Assembly: GCA_039602395.1 (NCBI GenBank)
Contig: JBCNJP010000017.1
Span: 24,448,275-24,512,274 of the forward strand
Length of the DNA: 64,000 nt
Reading direction: 5' to 3'
DNA from: Deinandra increscens subsp. villosa
Lineage: Eukaryota > Streptophyta > Magnoliopsida > Asterales > Asteraceae
Each line of letters opens with the position of its first letter. Positions within the stretch are counted from its first letter, which is position 1. Positions 48,718 through 61,617 of the stretch are shown in pieces. The translations under genes were made by a program, and so were the position numbers. Under the pieces are notes generated by a model. It saw only the letters and a list, made by a program, of their open reading frames with translations. It was not told the origin of the DNA and made no database searches.

Positions 48718-51700
48718 ATGACCACGGGACCAGGACTCTTTTCCGATATCGGCAAGAAAGCCAAAGGTTCGTTTCACTTCTGATCTTCTACACATCGAAT
48801 TCTCTCTTCACAATCCTCCGTCATCCATCGTTTGATTGTAATATACATGCATACACCTCTGGATTTAGCGTCTGTGTCCAGTTCTTCACGTGCTGTTGGT
48901 TTATGTGTAGATCTGCTAACGAGGGACTACATATCGGATCCGAAGTTTTCTGTTTCAACGAGCAGTGTTACCGGAGTTGTATGTACCGATTTCACTTCTT
49001 TATCCATTTTATGATATTTGGATTTAAGCTATTTGTTAGGGTTTTTAAGTTAACATTCGTTGCATTTGACTTTCAGTGAAATTTTCAGTTCCTACCTCAT
49101 ATACTCATATCATGATCTGATTGGATCTTTCAGCAATCAATAGAATGTGGTTTGTGATGATCCTAGGACAATTGCCCAAAATACAAACGTGCAAGTAAAA
49201 GTAGACTTTAATTGATAGCCCCAAAAGTGATAGAAAGGAAAATGATCAGGGATTGAGTTCGATCTAGTAGGCTGAAATGATTTGCTAAACCTGCTCATAC
49301 TTTGCAATTCCCATAGGTCTGTTACCAAGTGGGATTGTGGCTCAATATGTGCTTTGCTTTGTAAAGTTATAAAATGTATATCTGTAGGCTTATTGTTCCT
49401 ACTGTTTGAGTGAGATTTTTGCTAGGTATGTCCGTTTTTTGTATCTTTAGGCTTATTGCCTTCTTTCTTATAGTCTTGGTTTAGAAAAGCTTGAGGCACT
49501 TCGAGTTGTTTAGGTCCCAAAAGCTGAGACGTGAGGTGATCTGAGTCGTTTAGCTCCCAAAAGCCAAGGCGCAAGGTGCACGTATCACGTATGCTAAGCG
49601 TTGCTCAATGTACAATAAAATAAGCTTTATTTATCACTGGAATTCGCCTCTCTCTCATATGCTTCACACACGACTCTTTTTATCAAGTAAACCTTTTATA
49701 ATTTTTTTCATCCCTTTGGTTGTTATTTTCATATAAGGCTCAGACATACCCTATTACCCTAATTTTGACAAGTACATGAGATGTCGCCTCAAGCCTGTGA
49801 TGCGTTTTGAATTTTAATGAGCGACTCGTGCCTATAGATCCCCTTTTACAACCATGCTTATAGTGTTTTCCTATTTGTTTTTTTTTCCCATCTTTTTATT
49901 AGTGTTGGAAAAGATATACTAATTAATATTCTTTCACTTAGTACTCATTTAAGCCTTACCCTTTCACTAAAAGGCACATGCAATTTAGGTAATATCATGT
50001 GAAGTATTGAATTGATTATAGATATTGCAGTGGATCATGTAACTAGGCAGAGATTGTTTTTTGTTAGCATGTGGGTCAGCTTTAAAGTTGTGGTGTAGAT
50101 TTGTTCATTTTTATGTAGTAATATTGACTCACAAGATTGCTATGATCTGTCAATAAGATGACTGACTTACTAGTAACTACACATTTATAATCTCTCTGCA
50201 AGAAAGAACGTATATTTTAGCTCACAAATGAAGTTTACTTTTGAGTAACTAGTAAAGAGAAGAGAAGCACACTTCAGTGAACTCCTTGTAGACGTGATCA
50301 CATTACTATGATGATTACATGATCACATTACTCCACTAATCCACAAGTCCACTAACTCAAAAGATTAGCAAAAGACTATAAAAATAACACCACTAACCTG
50401 ATTTTATCTTGAAGTAAAAATATCTTTTTTAGAACGGCAGTATCTTGAAGTAAAAATATTAATAGACTAACAAACCACTATAGCTTTGGAAAGAGCATTT
50501 CACATAGTCCCCTGGACTAGTAGGGGCAACGATATCAGCTATCAAGGTCGTGAAAAAAAACTAATCACTAATTAACAAGGTCAAACACCAACACAATTAG
50601 TTGATGTTGTAATATTAGCACTCCCTTTTAAGTCTTAACACCAATTTCCATTCTCTTTACCGTGTTGAGATGAAGAAGAAAGATGCTAAACTTGTCAACA
50701 TTCAATCCTTTTGTGAATACATCTACAACATGACCCTTATGATATAATTCAGTTTCGTTATGAAAATTGTTTTAAAGTGATAATTCACTTCTACATACTT
50801 AAAATTTACATGAAAAGTTGGATTATTTGCTAGACACTTGTTGACCATTGTCTAAATACATGAAAATAGAATACAACACTGGTTGATGCAAGTTTGTCAA
50901 TAATTGTACAAACAAAGAGTTTGCTTAAGCTGCCATAGTTGTGGCTTTGTACCTTGTTTATGTTGCCAAAACATTTCTTGGTTCTTGTAGTCAGGGTTCT
51001 TAGTGGGAGCGACCTCTCTATCTTCTAGAATAGAGGAAATGTTTGTCCTTCTTCTACGCTCCCCAGACCCTACATTAGCTTCTGCTATGAGTGGGATTTT
51101 ATTGGGTACCTTTGGTTGTTTGTTTGTTATGTTCCCCAAAATATAGTTGGTTGTCTTTTGAAACATCAAGAGATTTGGTCTACTCCAAGGTTAAAAATGC
51201 ACATTAGAGAAACAAGTACAATGATCTCCCACATGATTAACATCATTATAATCAATTAACTTGCAATTTTTATCTTTCTTTACCAAATGGCTTAGCTAAT
51301 CAAACTCATGACATTATCTCAAATTTTATTATTCTGCCTATACCGAGTCATGATATGCATTTTTTGATTGGCGCGCACACACACACACACACATTTGAGC
51401 TGCTTTTGTCATTGTACATAGAGTGGAATATCTAACACGACTTAAATTTGCATGCCATAAATCAGCCATTTCTGTTTATTCTAGTTTTTGACTTCTGTCT
51501 AATTATGAACACTGCTAACATCACATAGACATACTATTATAGTTTATGAGGTGATCATATGCATATGTCTTACAGCAGTAGTGAATATCTTCATTCTTGA
51601 TTTCTTTTTTTTATTTGTCAAAGATGCACCCATTGTTGCTATGCTTTAATTATGCTAATTTCTTGATTGGATTTGACATTAGCTCTTCGAAGCTTTTGCC

Positions 51701-54343
51701 CCAGTTTGTTTTGTTATTCTTCCTTTCCTAAGGGCATTCATCCTTGTTAGCTTTATGGTCAATCTTATGTGTAATACTACTATCTTGTGTTTGCAATTTC
51801 TAAAATGGTTATTTGTTTAACTCCCAAAAGTCAAAACTGGAATTTACCTTTGGATGGAGGTAGTACTATAATCAATATGTTTGGCTTGGTGTATCATAGG
51901 ATGATGATCTCTCTACTTCTATCATGCATGTCCTTTTTATTTCAAAGATAAACCGTAAAGGAACTGGTGTTTTTTAGTTCTTTTCGATGCTTCTGTATTA
52001 CTGTATAGCTAATTAGTTTTGCTGTCTTCCCTTTCCGCCTCCCTTTTCCTCATCTAAGATAGTTTTAAATAGGAGATATTTTTAAAATACATAAAAATGA
52101 ATTAATTGCATGCATGCTATGAAAGGTGGTCTAAAAGCACAGTTTTAAATCTTTAAGTGTGAATATCATCATGATCTAAATACAAAATCTGTGTAATTGA
52201 GAATTAAATTACGTAAATAAACACAAGTCAATAGGCTCCTTTTACTCGAGAGTTTAAAGTACTAAGATATACAATAACTTGACTATAAACTTGAGCTTAT
52301 AACAAGTCTTGTCATGTTTCTAATATGGCAGCTATTTAATAATCAAGTTAGGTTAAGATCACATTTGCAAGTTATCATGCATATTCCTTTAACATCATAC
52401 CAACTATGGTTCCCCAAATTTTTCTAAAGTGTTGACTCATGCCATATTACAGGATACTAGTTCCTGAATTTATGATTCTAACAAGGAATCAAATTATATC
52501 AAACTTTTTCATTAGTTATAAAGCACAAGTAAGAGCAAGCTGATGAAAACTTAAAAACGTGAATTATCAATATCGTGTTGTCCTCTAAGGTCAAGTAAGC
52601 ATAATCTAATCTGACTTTATTTTGCAGACTGAAAAGGTATCCTAATAGGAAGGGGCAGTTTGGGAAATTGTTATATGAGAGTCTTATAAATAAGAGGGTT
52701 CACCTCATAGTTTGTTAGGGATAAGTTTGTTAGATTTTGTGAGGCTCATACCATTGTGGTAGTGAGAGAGGGCATAGCCCTGGGTAGAGCTTGTTGATGT
52801 TCTATCATTTGTAGATCCTTGGATCATTATCATTCTAGTCTTAATATCAAATTCTGGTTCCTGTTTCTCTTTTGATTAATTTCTGCAATTTAAGATCACG
52901 ATCTTCATCACAGACACTTACATCAACTGCAACAAAGAAAGGCGGCCTGTCATCAGGAGATGTGGGAGCAGTGTACAAATACAAGAATACATTAATCGAT
53001 GTCAAACTCGACACAGAATCAAACGTATGTTGCTCATTACCTTCTTTTTGTAACATCTATCCCTCCTAATACTGTGCTCATATGGCAGGTTGCTACAACA
53101 TTAACATTCACGGATATTTTACCTTCAACAAAGACCATTGCCTCATTCAAACTCCCAAATCTCAAATCCGGCAAGGTACATATTTCACTACTTTTATAAC
53201 TTTAATTCAATTATTAATATATATGTTTCTTTTGGGGTGCAATAGCATTTGTTATTTTGCAGGTTGAGGTTCAATACTTTCATTACCATGCTTCTTTGAC
53301 ATCAGCAGTTGCTTTAAGTGAAACCCCGACAGTTGATGTTTCAGCCACAATAGGCACTCCAACTTTTGTTATTGGTGCTGAGGCTGGCTATGAGACCTCT
53401 TCTGGTAAAATAACCAAGTATACCGCCGGCATCAGTATCAATAAACCCGATTCTTGTGCTTCCATAGTCTTGTAAGCCAAGTTTTTTATAATTGCATAAT
53501 TAAAAACTTTAGACTTCTACGAGTAGGGGTGTATACAAGCCTAGCCTAGACCTGCCTCGTTTCGAGCTCTATATTTAAAGCTTGATCCCAGGCTGTGAGT
53601 AATTTTTCAAGCTTTAGCTTGGCTTGGGGTCAGCTAATTTATCATTCAATTATTTAATTATTTTATTTATATATGAAATATGAAATATAATTATTTTATT
53701 TATATTTATATACAAAATGTAACTATTTTTGTACATATTTGTAATCATAACTTTATTCATATAATATTATTTAGTAGTTTTTATCATAATGATCTATATA
53801 TAATAGTACTTATTTTGTAATATGTATTTATTATATTTATATAAATAATAGGCTCTTTTAGGCCTATGAGTCTAATCAAGCTTGATATATGAAGCTTGAG
53901 CTTTGACCCGTTTATTAAAGGAGCCCTTTTAAGATCAAGCTCAAATTGAGTTGTTAGCGAGCCGAACTGTGGTTCTGCTTGTTTACACCCTTATCTACGA
54001 GTATATTTTGGTCTGGCATCTGACATTACTGTTTAGGGGCGACAAAGGAGACAGTATACGGGCATCATATATACACCATCTGGATGAATCGAAAAAGAGT
54101 GGTGCAGTAGGTGAGATTTCCAGAAGGTTCTCAACAAATGAGAACACTTTCACTGTTGGAGGGTCTTATGCACTTGATCATCTCACAGTGGTGAAAGCTA
54201 AGCTCAACAACCACGGGAAGCTCAGTGCATTGCTGCAGCATGAGATCATCCCCAAATCACTAGTCACCATGTCTAGTGAGCTCGACACCCAAGCGTTGGA
54301 TAGAACCCCCAAATTTGGTTTGGCTCTTGCTCTCAAACCTTGA
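48718..54343 (+). CDS. VDAC: Mitochondrial outer-membrane porin, voltage-dependent anion channel, copy 2
   Basis: Exons are 48718-48766, 48911-48978, 52914-53024, 53089-53175, 53263-53471 and 54037-54343, all with GT-AG introns. The total is 831 nt for 276 aa. By eye the coding sequence is the same as copy 1 at every base, while introns and flanks differ by scattered substitutions and short indels. No stop, frameshift or splice-site loss is seen, so both genes look functional. Intron 2 again contains the copia RNase H relic, and intron 5 the hAT MITE. The immediate 5' leader differs by six bases (extra CGTATA near 48615) and a longer CT run. Which copy is expressed cannot be told from sequence. 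Confidence 0.95.
50690..51000 (-). pseudogene. copia RNase H relic in VDAC intron 2, copy 2
   Basis: Same relic as at 25380-25690, with the same frameshifts. Confidence 0.75.
53524..53993. mobile_element. hAT-type MITE in VDAC intron 5, copy 2
   Basis: Same ends and same 8-bp TSD TCTACGAG (53516-53523, 53994-54001) as in copy 1. Confidence 0.88.
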
Positions 54344-55109
54344 TCACTTGTTAATTCTTTGAAGTTTTTTCGACCACGAGTTGACGGGGGCATTCATTCA
54401 ATAAGTAGTCCCGTTATACATTCGGCTTTCCAGGTGAACTACTTGAACACTCGGGCGTTTTGACGCCTATTCTTTGTGATTATTTTTGGAATTTGGTTCC
54501 AGGATTTGTTTATTTTTGGGGTTCCTGGTATGCATGTTTTGTTGTTTGGGCTATATTTCACATCAAGAGAACCAATGTGTCACATCATGTATGTTTTGAA
54601 CAAATAGTCCCTTTTTTTTTCTTCCTTCAAATTTCATGATTTCTTAAATTTTCATAACAAGCATATGTGCAAAGAAGAAATATTGGGTTTGAAAGATGCT
54701 CAAGTAACAATCTTGGTGATTATACTCGTTGGTGCATATATTTCCAAGCACATATTACCTATTTTAATGATGGTCAAATATAAACATATAGGTTAAGCTT
54801 TGATCTAAGATACATGTATGTTTATAAATATACTAGAATGCGAAAGAACATGGAGTCAAATGAGCAGAGAGTATGAATATATGGGTGGTAACTCTAACAA
54901 AACATTTACAAAACTTGATTACCACTTTATAAAGATACTTTTTCTGTACATTGAAAGAGAAAAGTCTTCGGTGACCACTCCAGTTGTGACAAGTTCGTAA
55001 AATTAACTCTTAGACTAGTGATCAATGAGTGGACATAAAGTGAAGTAGTTAACGTCCGAACTAGTATAGAGTGTTATATTAAGCGATCCTTATATTGATT
55101 TATTATTAT
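54344..55109. other. VDAC 3' flank, copy 2
   Basis: 3' UTR and downstream DNA up to the MULE. It lacks the extra 165 bp present in copy 1. Confidence 0.5.
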
Positions 55110-55155
55110 GGGGCTTTTACATATATATCCCCTTACTAAGGGGCTTTATTACATA

Positions 55156-55519
55156 CTAGGTTAGTAACCCGTGTACTACACGGGCTAAAGATAAATTTAT
55201 AATATTAGATAAATACAAAGAAAAATATAATAATTAAGAAATTTGAAAATTATGATTGATATAAAATTCTTATTATTTTGACAAGTTGTTGATTACTTTC
55301 CACAAAAGAATAAAACTATTGAGTAAATTAATCAAATCTATATTAACTTTATCAAAATTTTAAAATAAAATTTTAGTTTTGATAAAATTGGTAATTAATC
55401 TTAATTGATTATTTACTAAATTGGTGATTCAATGTGAGCTTGACATGTGGCGGTGATGATGTTGACACTTTATAAATGAGACATGTGACATAAGTTTTTT
55501 TGTTTAATTAGGATTAAGA
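55156..55519 (-). mobile_element. Non-autonomous Helitron H2 (364 bp)
   Basis: On the minus strand it starts TCTTAATCCTAATTAAAC and ends with the hairpin CCCGTGTAGTACACGGG, a short spacer and CTAG. Flanks are A and T, without a TSD. Removing it gives TTATTACATATATACC, which matches the empty site at about 30020-30034 of copy 1. Same family as H1. Confidence 0.9.
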
Positions 55520-56024
55520 TATACCTAGCCCTAAACATCAATTACATATTTCCCCTTCCTAAACAATATATATTACTTATTTATCCAATTCTTTTTTAAA
55601 AAAATATTAAATAACTATAATACCCTTAATGGGTATTTACATATTTCCCTTCTAATATGATCAATTACATTTTTATCTTAAAAAAAACAGAAAATGCCCC
55701 CCTTTCACCTTATAGATATTATTATTTACATTTTCACATTCTAATTTCATTAATTACATATTCGTCTAAGAAAAACATATATTACATATTTCACCTTCTA
55801 CATTACATATTTACAAATCTCAATAAAATTAACTTATTAAATGACTTGAAAAACATCTCTAAAAAAATACAAATTCAAGATTTCATTTCAAAACAATACT
55901 TGACGAGTGTCTTAAACAAGTGCATATCAAAATTACAAAGTGCCAAAAATTCACCACTCTTAAGCAAGTACATATGAAAATACAAAGTGTCAAAATACAC
56001 ATGAAATACCAAGAATTCAATCTC

Positions 56025-56231
56025 TCAACTTAGATTAATTATTTTCTCGCCCCTTTTACTTGTTGATTCTTCATCTTGAGAAGCTGCATTTTTGCATGTT
56101 TTTTGGCGATGTCCATATTCACCACAACGCCCACATTTTTGTTTCTTCTTAGGCTCATCATTATAAGCTTGTTCTTTCTCTCGAAAGACTCTCATGTACG
56201 GCACGTAAACATTATATTTTTCATAATCCAC
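56025..56231 (-). pseudogene. MULE transposase C-terminal zinc-knuckle relic, copy 2
   Basis: Same KKKQKCGRCGEYGHRQKTCK block as in copy 1, followed by a different frame because of small indels. Confidence 0.65.
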
Positions 56232-56792
56232 TTCTGGAGTAATATAGGTGAGACATCCCCATCGGATTTTAGTTTATATTTGAGCAAACCTGCAATCCAT
56301 CCTTGACAAATAAAATATATCATGTTAAAAAAATGAACAGTCCGAATAATATCGTGTCAATAAATAAACAAATCCCACAGCAGCGTACAAATGTAACAAA
56401 TTTATATTTACTTCCTATATAGATGCCAAAAGACAATTTACATAATCCTACCAGCTTTTCTTCACTGAATTTCAAGCCATACTCCAGCCAAGTTTATCTT
56501 TAAGCAAACCAGGTCTTCAAAATATTTCAACAGTAAACTATAAAAATAAATAAGCATGGCGGAAGATCAGAAAGCATAATTATATAAGAAAAAGATGAAA
56601 TAGAATAACTATCTTACATTAGAGCTTGTGTCCACTTTGATAACAGTAGTCACATTGTTCCTCTTTAATTGGGTATTGACATTTGTAAGAAACAAGTCAC
56701 CTTTCTTTCTTCCAGTCAATGTGATTGCCTACATAACGACAAAAAAAAGTTTAGTGAAAAGAATATTCAGAGTTTACTATCAATAGACAGAC

Positions 56793-57122
56793 TGTTGATA
56801 CATGGTCCTTGATCGTCATGTGAAGTATCGAATACAAGACTGATCACACAATATAGCTGAGGTCCGAACTCCCAGCGAACCTGGAGTTCGGACAGCTCCG
56901 AACGTGTGGCCGAACTTGAGGTTCGGCCAATCGTATTTCAGCTTGTATAAATAGATCATCTTGTATAGAATTGTGGGGGTTCCGCGTCATATCTTCTAAG
57001 TGTCTCTGTGTAAACTCTCTATGGTTAATACAAAGCTTATTTGTATTTACTTTCTGTGTTTTATTCGTTTATATTGATTTCATTATGACTAAGTAGAAGA
57101 TCCACACGATCAGGCAATTTCA
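56793..57122 (+). repeat. TE-C 5' LTR
   Basis: TGTTGATACATGG to CAATTTCA. TATAAATA lies at 56946-56953. TCCGAAC/GTTCGG motifs lie just upstream (about 56860-56930). Confidence 0.93.
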
Positions 57123-57124
57123 AG

Positions 57125-57136
57125 TGGTATCAGAGC
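57125..57136 (+). promoter_or_regulatory. TE-C primer binding site (initiator tRNA-Met)
   Basis: TGGTATCAGAGC lies two bases after the LTR. Confidence 0.92.
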
Positions 57137-57369
57137 ATTTGGTTTGCTCTACTAGTCGGAAATCAGTGTTTCTCGGAGTTTTGAGTTCAAATTCACGTTT
57201 TTGCGAAAATATCAATCATTTTTGAGTTCGTTTGATTGTTTCGAGTGTGCTTTTCATCAAAAATTCATTTCTGAGTTGTCTCTATCGAGTTTGTTTGAAT
57301 TCCTGTCGAAAATTCCAGTAAAAAATGTTGAAAATTGAGAAAATGACGTCGAGTGAAATCTTTCTCGTT

Positions 57370-57600
57370 TGAGGTTCGGACACGTTCGGTGTAACCGCTC
57401 CGAACTCCAAGTTCGGACGGAGTTCGGTCATTATCTTGGTTCAGTGAGAGTTCGGTCGACGTTCGGACAGAGTTCGGTGATTGTTCGGTGTTGTTTGGTT
57501 TTTGTTCTTCCGAAGGTCTGGTTCGGAGAGAGTTCGGCGTAGCCAAGTTCGGACGAAGTTCGGAGATAGCTCGGAGGAGGTTCGGACGAGGTTCAGAGTG
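57370..57600 (+). repeat. GTTCGG motif array in the TE-C leader
   Basis: Thirteen copies of GTTCGG, plus one CCGAAC and two GTTCAG variants, fill about 230 bp between the primer site and gag. They are often spaced 9-12 bases apart (for example GTTCGGACAGAGTTCGG). The same hexamer is repeated upstream of the TATA box in the LTRs of TE-A, TE-B and TE-C. Confidence 0.8.
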
Positions 57601-57622
57601 AACAGTAACCCGTTTTTTGAAA

Positions 57623-60600
57623 ATGTCTGATTTTCAAGCATTCGCAGGTATTCAAAATTCGGTTCAGGCAACGATGCAAACGATGATTAACTATGATAAT
57701 GAAATTGGAACAAGTCAGAAAGTTCCCAAAGTAATCAAATTGGAAGATTATCATAGTTGGGTGACACGATTTGAAGCGTTTGTTTCCGCAAATGATATCG
57801 ATATGTGGTTATCATATTCTGAGCCATATACATATCCTAAAGGTGAGGACGGGGAACCAATTCTTCAAAGGAAGCTTTCCGGTGAACAAAAGAAAGCATA
57901 TCAAGCTGAGAAAAAGGCTTATGGCACTTTAACAATGGCATTGCCTACTGATTTACTACATCAATTTTCAAGCAACTATACCGCAAAGAGTTTGTGGGAT
58001 GCTCTAGAAAAGAGATGTGAAGGGAATGACAAGTACAAGAAAAGTAGACAAAAGGTGTTGAAAAAGGAATTTGATAGCTTCAAGCATTATCAAAATGAAT
58101 CGATTCCAAATCTAATTGCAAGATTTGCACATTTAATGAGTGAAATGAAGTTGGTGAATCTCACAAAAGATGAAGCTGATATGAAAGAAAAGATCATGGA
58201 AGCTCTACCAGAGAAGTGGGAAAATTATGTGATGATGGTTACTAATGATAAGGATTATCCAAGGTTGTCTTTTAATGATCTGATTCAAAGAATCCAAGCT
58301 AGGGATATGGAGTTAAAAGTGAACAAGTCACTTCCTGAGCAAATTTAAAATCCGGCAGTGTATTATGGTAACAATGATTCAACTTTGAATGCTGGGAAAT
58401 CTAATATTCTTAGTTCTGCACCTCCTACAACATTTCTGGTAGGTAAATCTGAAACTCCTAGTTATCCTTCTGCTGGTTGTCCTGTTTTAATTCCGAGTTC
58501 TTCGACTCAAAGTGCATTGTCTGTTCAAACTGTTGATGATTATAATGCGTAGATGTCTGCGTTGGTATCTTCATACTTTGGTGTTATAACGGGTGTTGTG
58601 AGTAATGCTGAGTTAGCAAATGAAGATTACGATCAGATTGATTATGATCATTTGGAGGAAATGGATCTAAATTGGCAGTATGCTATGTTGGTTCGAAGAA
58701 CAAAGAAGTTTTACAATAGAATTGGTAAGAAGAGACTGAATCAGGAGGGAAAGATTGGTTTGGACAAGTCTAAGGTGAAATGTTATAAGTGTTCAGTTTA
58801 TGGTCACTTTGCTCGAGAATGTCCAAGTTCTGTGGATAGTAAATTGAAGACTGGTCAACATGCACATTTAGTTTTTCATCCATCAAATGAAGCTGAAAAG
58901 GTTGAGAAGAAATCTGCTACTCTTGCTCATGATTGGACTGATACATTTGTACATTCAAATGAATTTGCTTGGAATGCAGATTCAGCAGTTAAAAAGAATC
59001 ATACTCCAATCTCAATTGCTTTAACTGTTCAGCATGCTGATGATGACAACTTTTTAACTGAGTCTGATACTTCTTCAAGTGTATCTTTGGTTCAAGAAGA
59101 ATTACCTAAAGTTTATACAAGTTCAAAGGTTGACGAGTTTGAATGTCTTAAATGTAAAAGATTGCTTCAGCAGGTTGCAGGTTTTGAACAAAGATGTCAA
59201 CTATCAGCTGAAGAAATTGTGGTGCTCAAGAAAGAGGTGGAAGATTTTCAAAAGAAGTATTATGAATTAGTTCATGTTCATGACGATGTTTTGAAAGAAA
59301 GGGCTCAATTGGCTGAAGAGTGTGCAAAGGCTAAAGCTGAAGCTTTAGATGCAGCTCAAGACTTTGAATTTCTGTTTGAGAAGAGTTATCCGGTTCAGCA
59401 AAAATATGAAGAGGCTACTGCTCTTATTGCAAAAACTGCTGTTACCGTTGAGAAGCTTCAAAATAAGATCTCTTTGCTTCAAGATGAAAATGTTCTTTGC
59501 AGAGACAAGAATGAAGTGTTAACTAAAGATGTTGAGATCTACAAGCAAGAGAGAGAAAATGTGCTTGAAGAATTATATGCTGAATGTGAGATCCGGAAGC
59601 TACAAACTTATGACTATGATGATCTCAATGCAAAATTCATCAAGTCACAACAAGAGGTGTTTGAAGGTCAACAGAAAATTAATGACTTGAAATTAGAGAT
59701 TTTGGAGTTGAAAAGGCAAGTTAAGAATTGCAATTTGTCACCGACATTGCTAAATTTCTTATACTAGCAGGATCAGAGTTCAAAGAAGTCTAAGGAAGAG
59801 AATATTCACTTGGTACCTCAACCAGTGGATTTGATTGAAGTTACTTCTGCTCAGATTGATCTAAACAATGAATTGCATGACTATTCCAAGTTTGCTACTC
59901 CATCCAAGAATATCAAGTCTAAATCTAAGAAGAAGGAAATGCCATTGGGAGAAGCTCCAAAATTTGTTTCAAACTCTGTTTTGTTAGAGAATGCAAAAGT
60001 TTTTGATAAGGTTGCTTCAAGTTCTTCATCTGCAACCGAAGAAGAAAAAGTGTTGATTGAGAAGAACAAGCTGAAAGATATCAATGATAAATTTACTAGT
60101 GACGCTAAGTCAAGAGTTGCTTCGGGTTCTTCGTCCAATTCTTCAAAGAATCAAGGATCTAAACACAAAGGTTAGGTTACAAAGTGATGGAAGATCCGGT
60201 TCAAGCAAAGAAATCAGTGAAGGCTGAGAAGGCTTCTAAGGAAAAAATTGCAAATAAATCACCATCTCAGAAGGAATTTTCTTATTATTCTAGAAGATCT
60301 TCATCTTCAAGGAGTCCATCTTCTAGGTATTATTCTTTTTATTTCTATTGATAACTTTCATTCTGAACATTTATCTGATTCTCAAAAGTCAAAACAATTT
60401 TCAAACAATTTTAGAGAAAGACTTTGTTATGTATGTCGTCAACCGGGACATCTTGCTGCAGATTGTCCGACGACTGCATATATCCACAAAACTGCTAAAT
60501 ATGTGGATAACAAAGGTCAAATTTTTTATGAACCATGGTCTCAAAAGATTAAATCAACTCGTAAATCGTCTTGGTCTAAATCGAGTACATCGGTTGAGTC

Positions 60601-60736
60601 TGATTCAGGTTCCGATCAAAAATTAAAACTTTTTCAAATTTAGATACCAAAAGTTGTTTCCAAGGCCAACGATGACTTTGTGGAAGACACCGGGCGACCC
60701 GATGCTGTTGAATCGGGTCGATCCCAGAGCGACTAA
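57623..60736 (+). pseudogene. gag: gag of TE-C, long, with two zinc knuckles, damaged
   Basis: The ATG at 57623 (MSDFQAFAGIQ) opens a copia-type gag with VPKVIKLEDYHSWVTRFEAF and LWDALEKRCEGNDKYKKSRQ, ending in EALPEKWENYVMMVTNDKDY. In-frame stops follow at 58346-58348, 58550-58552 and 59765-59767, with a frameshift near 60176-60247 and a stop at 60641-60643. The first knuckle CYKCSVYGHFAREC lies near 58780-58822. A long Lys/Glu coiled coil (about 59140-59750) follows, then a basic Ser/Lys region, then the knuckle CYVCRQPGHLAADC near 60425-60468. The end is FVEDTGRPDAVESGRSQSD with a stop at 60734-60736. Two knuckles about 550 residues apart on either side of a coiled coil is unusual for gag. 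Confidence 0.85.
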
Positions 60737-61378
60737 TGTTTTATTTGGTGTCAAGCAGGTGTTTCAGGAAGACCTTTCGGTGATTGCATAATTGCTGATT
60801 GTGAAATATCTGTTCTAATTAAATTGAATTTCCAAATCAATTTTTTGTTTTCAAACGGCTAAACTGCTAGTATTCGTGTTGGTTGATCAATTTTTCTTGT
60901 TTCTCACTCCGTCTCACTTTGAGGGGGAGTGTGTTTTTACAAAAATAAAAAAATACTGTGTTGATTTTCAAATAGTAAAAATGAAAATCTATAAATAGAG
61001 TTGCCATTTTTAGTGGGAGAAATTTGAAAAAGACAAAAACAATGAAAAATGCAAAAAACCAAAAACATTAAAAAATGAGAAATCGTATCCGACATGATTG
61101 GGAAATGATGGTACATTGGCTGACAGTGTCTGACTCATGGATAAAATAGATGAAAAAGCCATAAGACCATTTGATCGATGTGTAAGGTAGGCTCGGCAAA
61201 TCAGAAAGTATACAAATGTGAAATACACTAAATCTGATCCTTGACCTAGTGGACAACATCTTGATGCATATCTCATGATATATCAAGTAAAAGATATGTG
61301 AAAAATAGAATGAGAAGTCACTGTATATACATGTGTTCATTTTGCAAAGATTTAAACTTGTTTGATTTTCTTGATTTT
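60737..61378 (+). other. TE-C non-coding region between gag and the hairpins
   Basis: AT-rich. A GAGGGGGAGTG purine tract at 60922-60932 could be a second priming site. No pol sequence. Confidence 0.5.
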
Positions 61379-61617
61379 GTCAAACGATCGGATTTTCTCT
61401 GCGTGTCGAAAGACCGACCTGATTGTTGTTCGTTTGACGTTCTGCTTTATTTTCTTTGGTGTTTCGTATAACTCATCGGACTTTCTCTGCGTGTACGGAA
61501 GTACCGACCTGATTGTTGTTGAGTTATACAATTTCAACTTGTTTTATTTTCTTATTTTGTTAAATCCGAGGCCTTATCTGCGTATCGAAAGATCGACCTT
61601 AAGGTAGACGATTTAAC
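61379..61617 (+). ncRNA. Array of three structured palindromic modules in TE-C
   Basis: The modules are 61379-61438, 61466-61529 and 61559-61617. Outer arms are GTCAAACGA/CGTTTGAC, GTATAACTCA/TGAGTTATAC and GTTAAATC/GATTTAAC. Inner stem-loops are GTC-GAAA-GAC, GTAC-GGAA-GTAC and ATC-GAAA-GAT. Compared with TE-A, module 1 keeps its inner pair with both sides changed (A-T to G-C), and module 2 keeps its outer pairs with both arms changed. Confidence 0.75.

Noticed and set aside
57265..57546. 93-codon minus-strand frame
   Set aside because: Produced by the GTTCGG array; the plus-strand gag and primer site define the element.
57623..60736. Programmed stop-codon readthrough in TE-C gag
   Set aside because: Stops are of different types and positions from those in TE-A and TE-B and are accompanied by frameshifts, so decay is the simpler reading.
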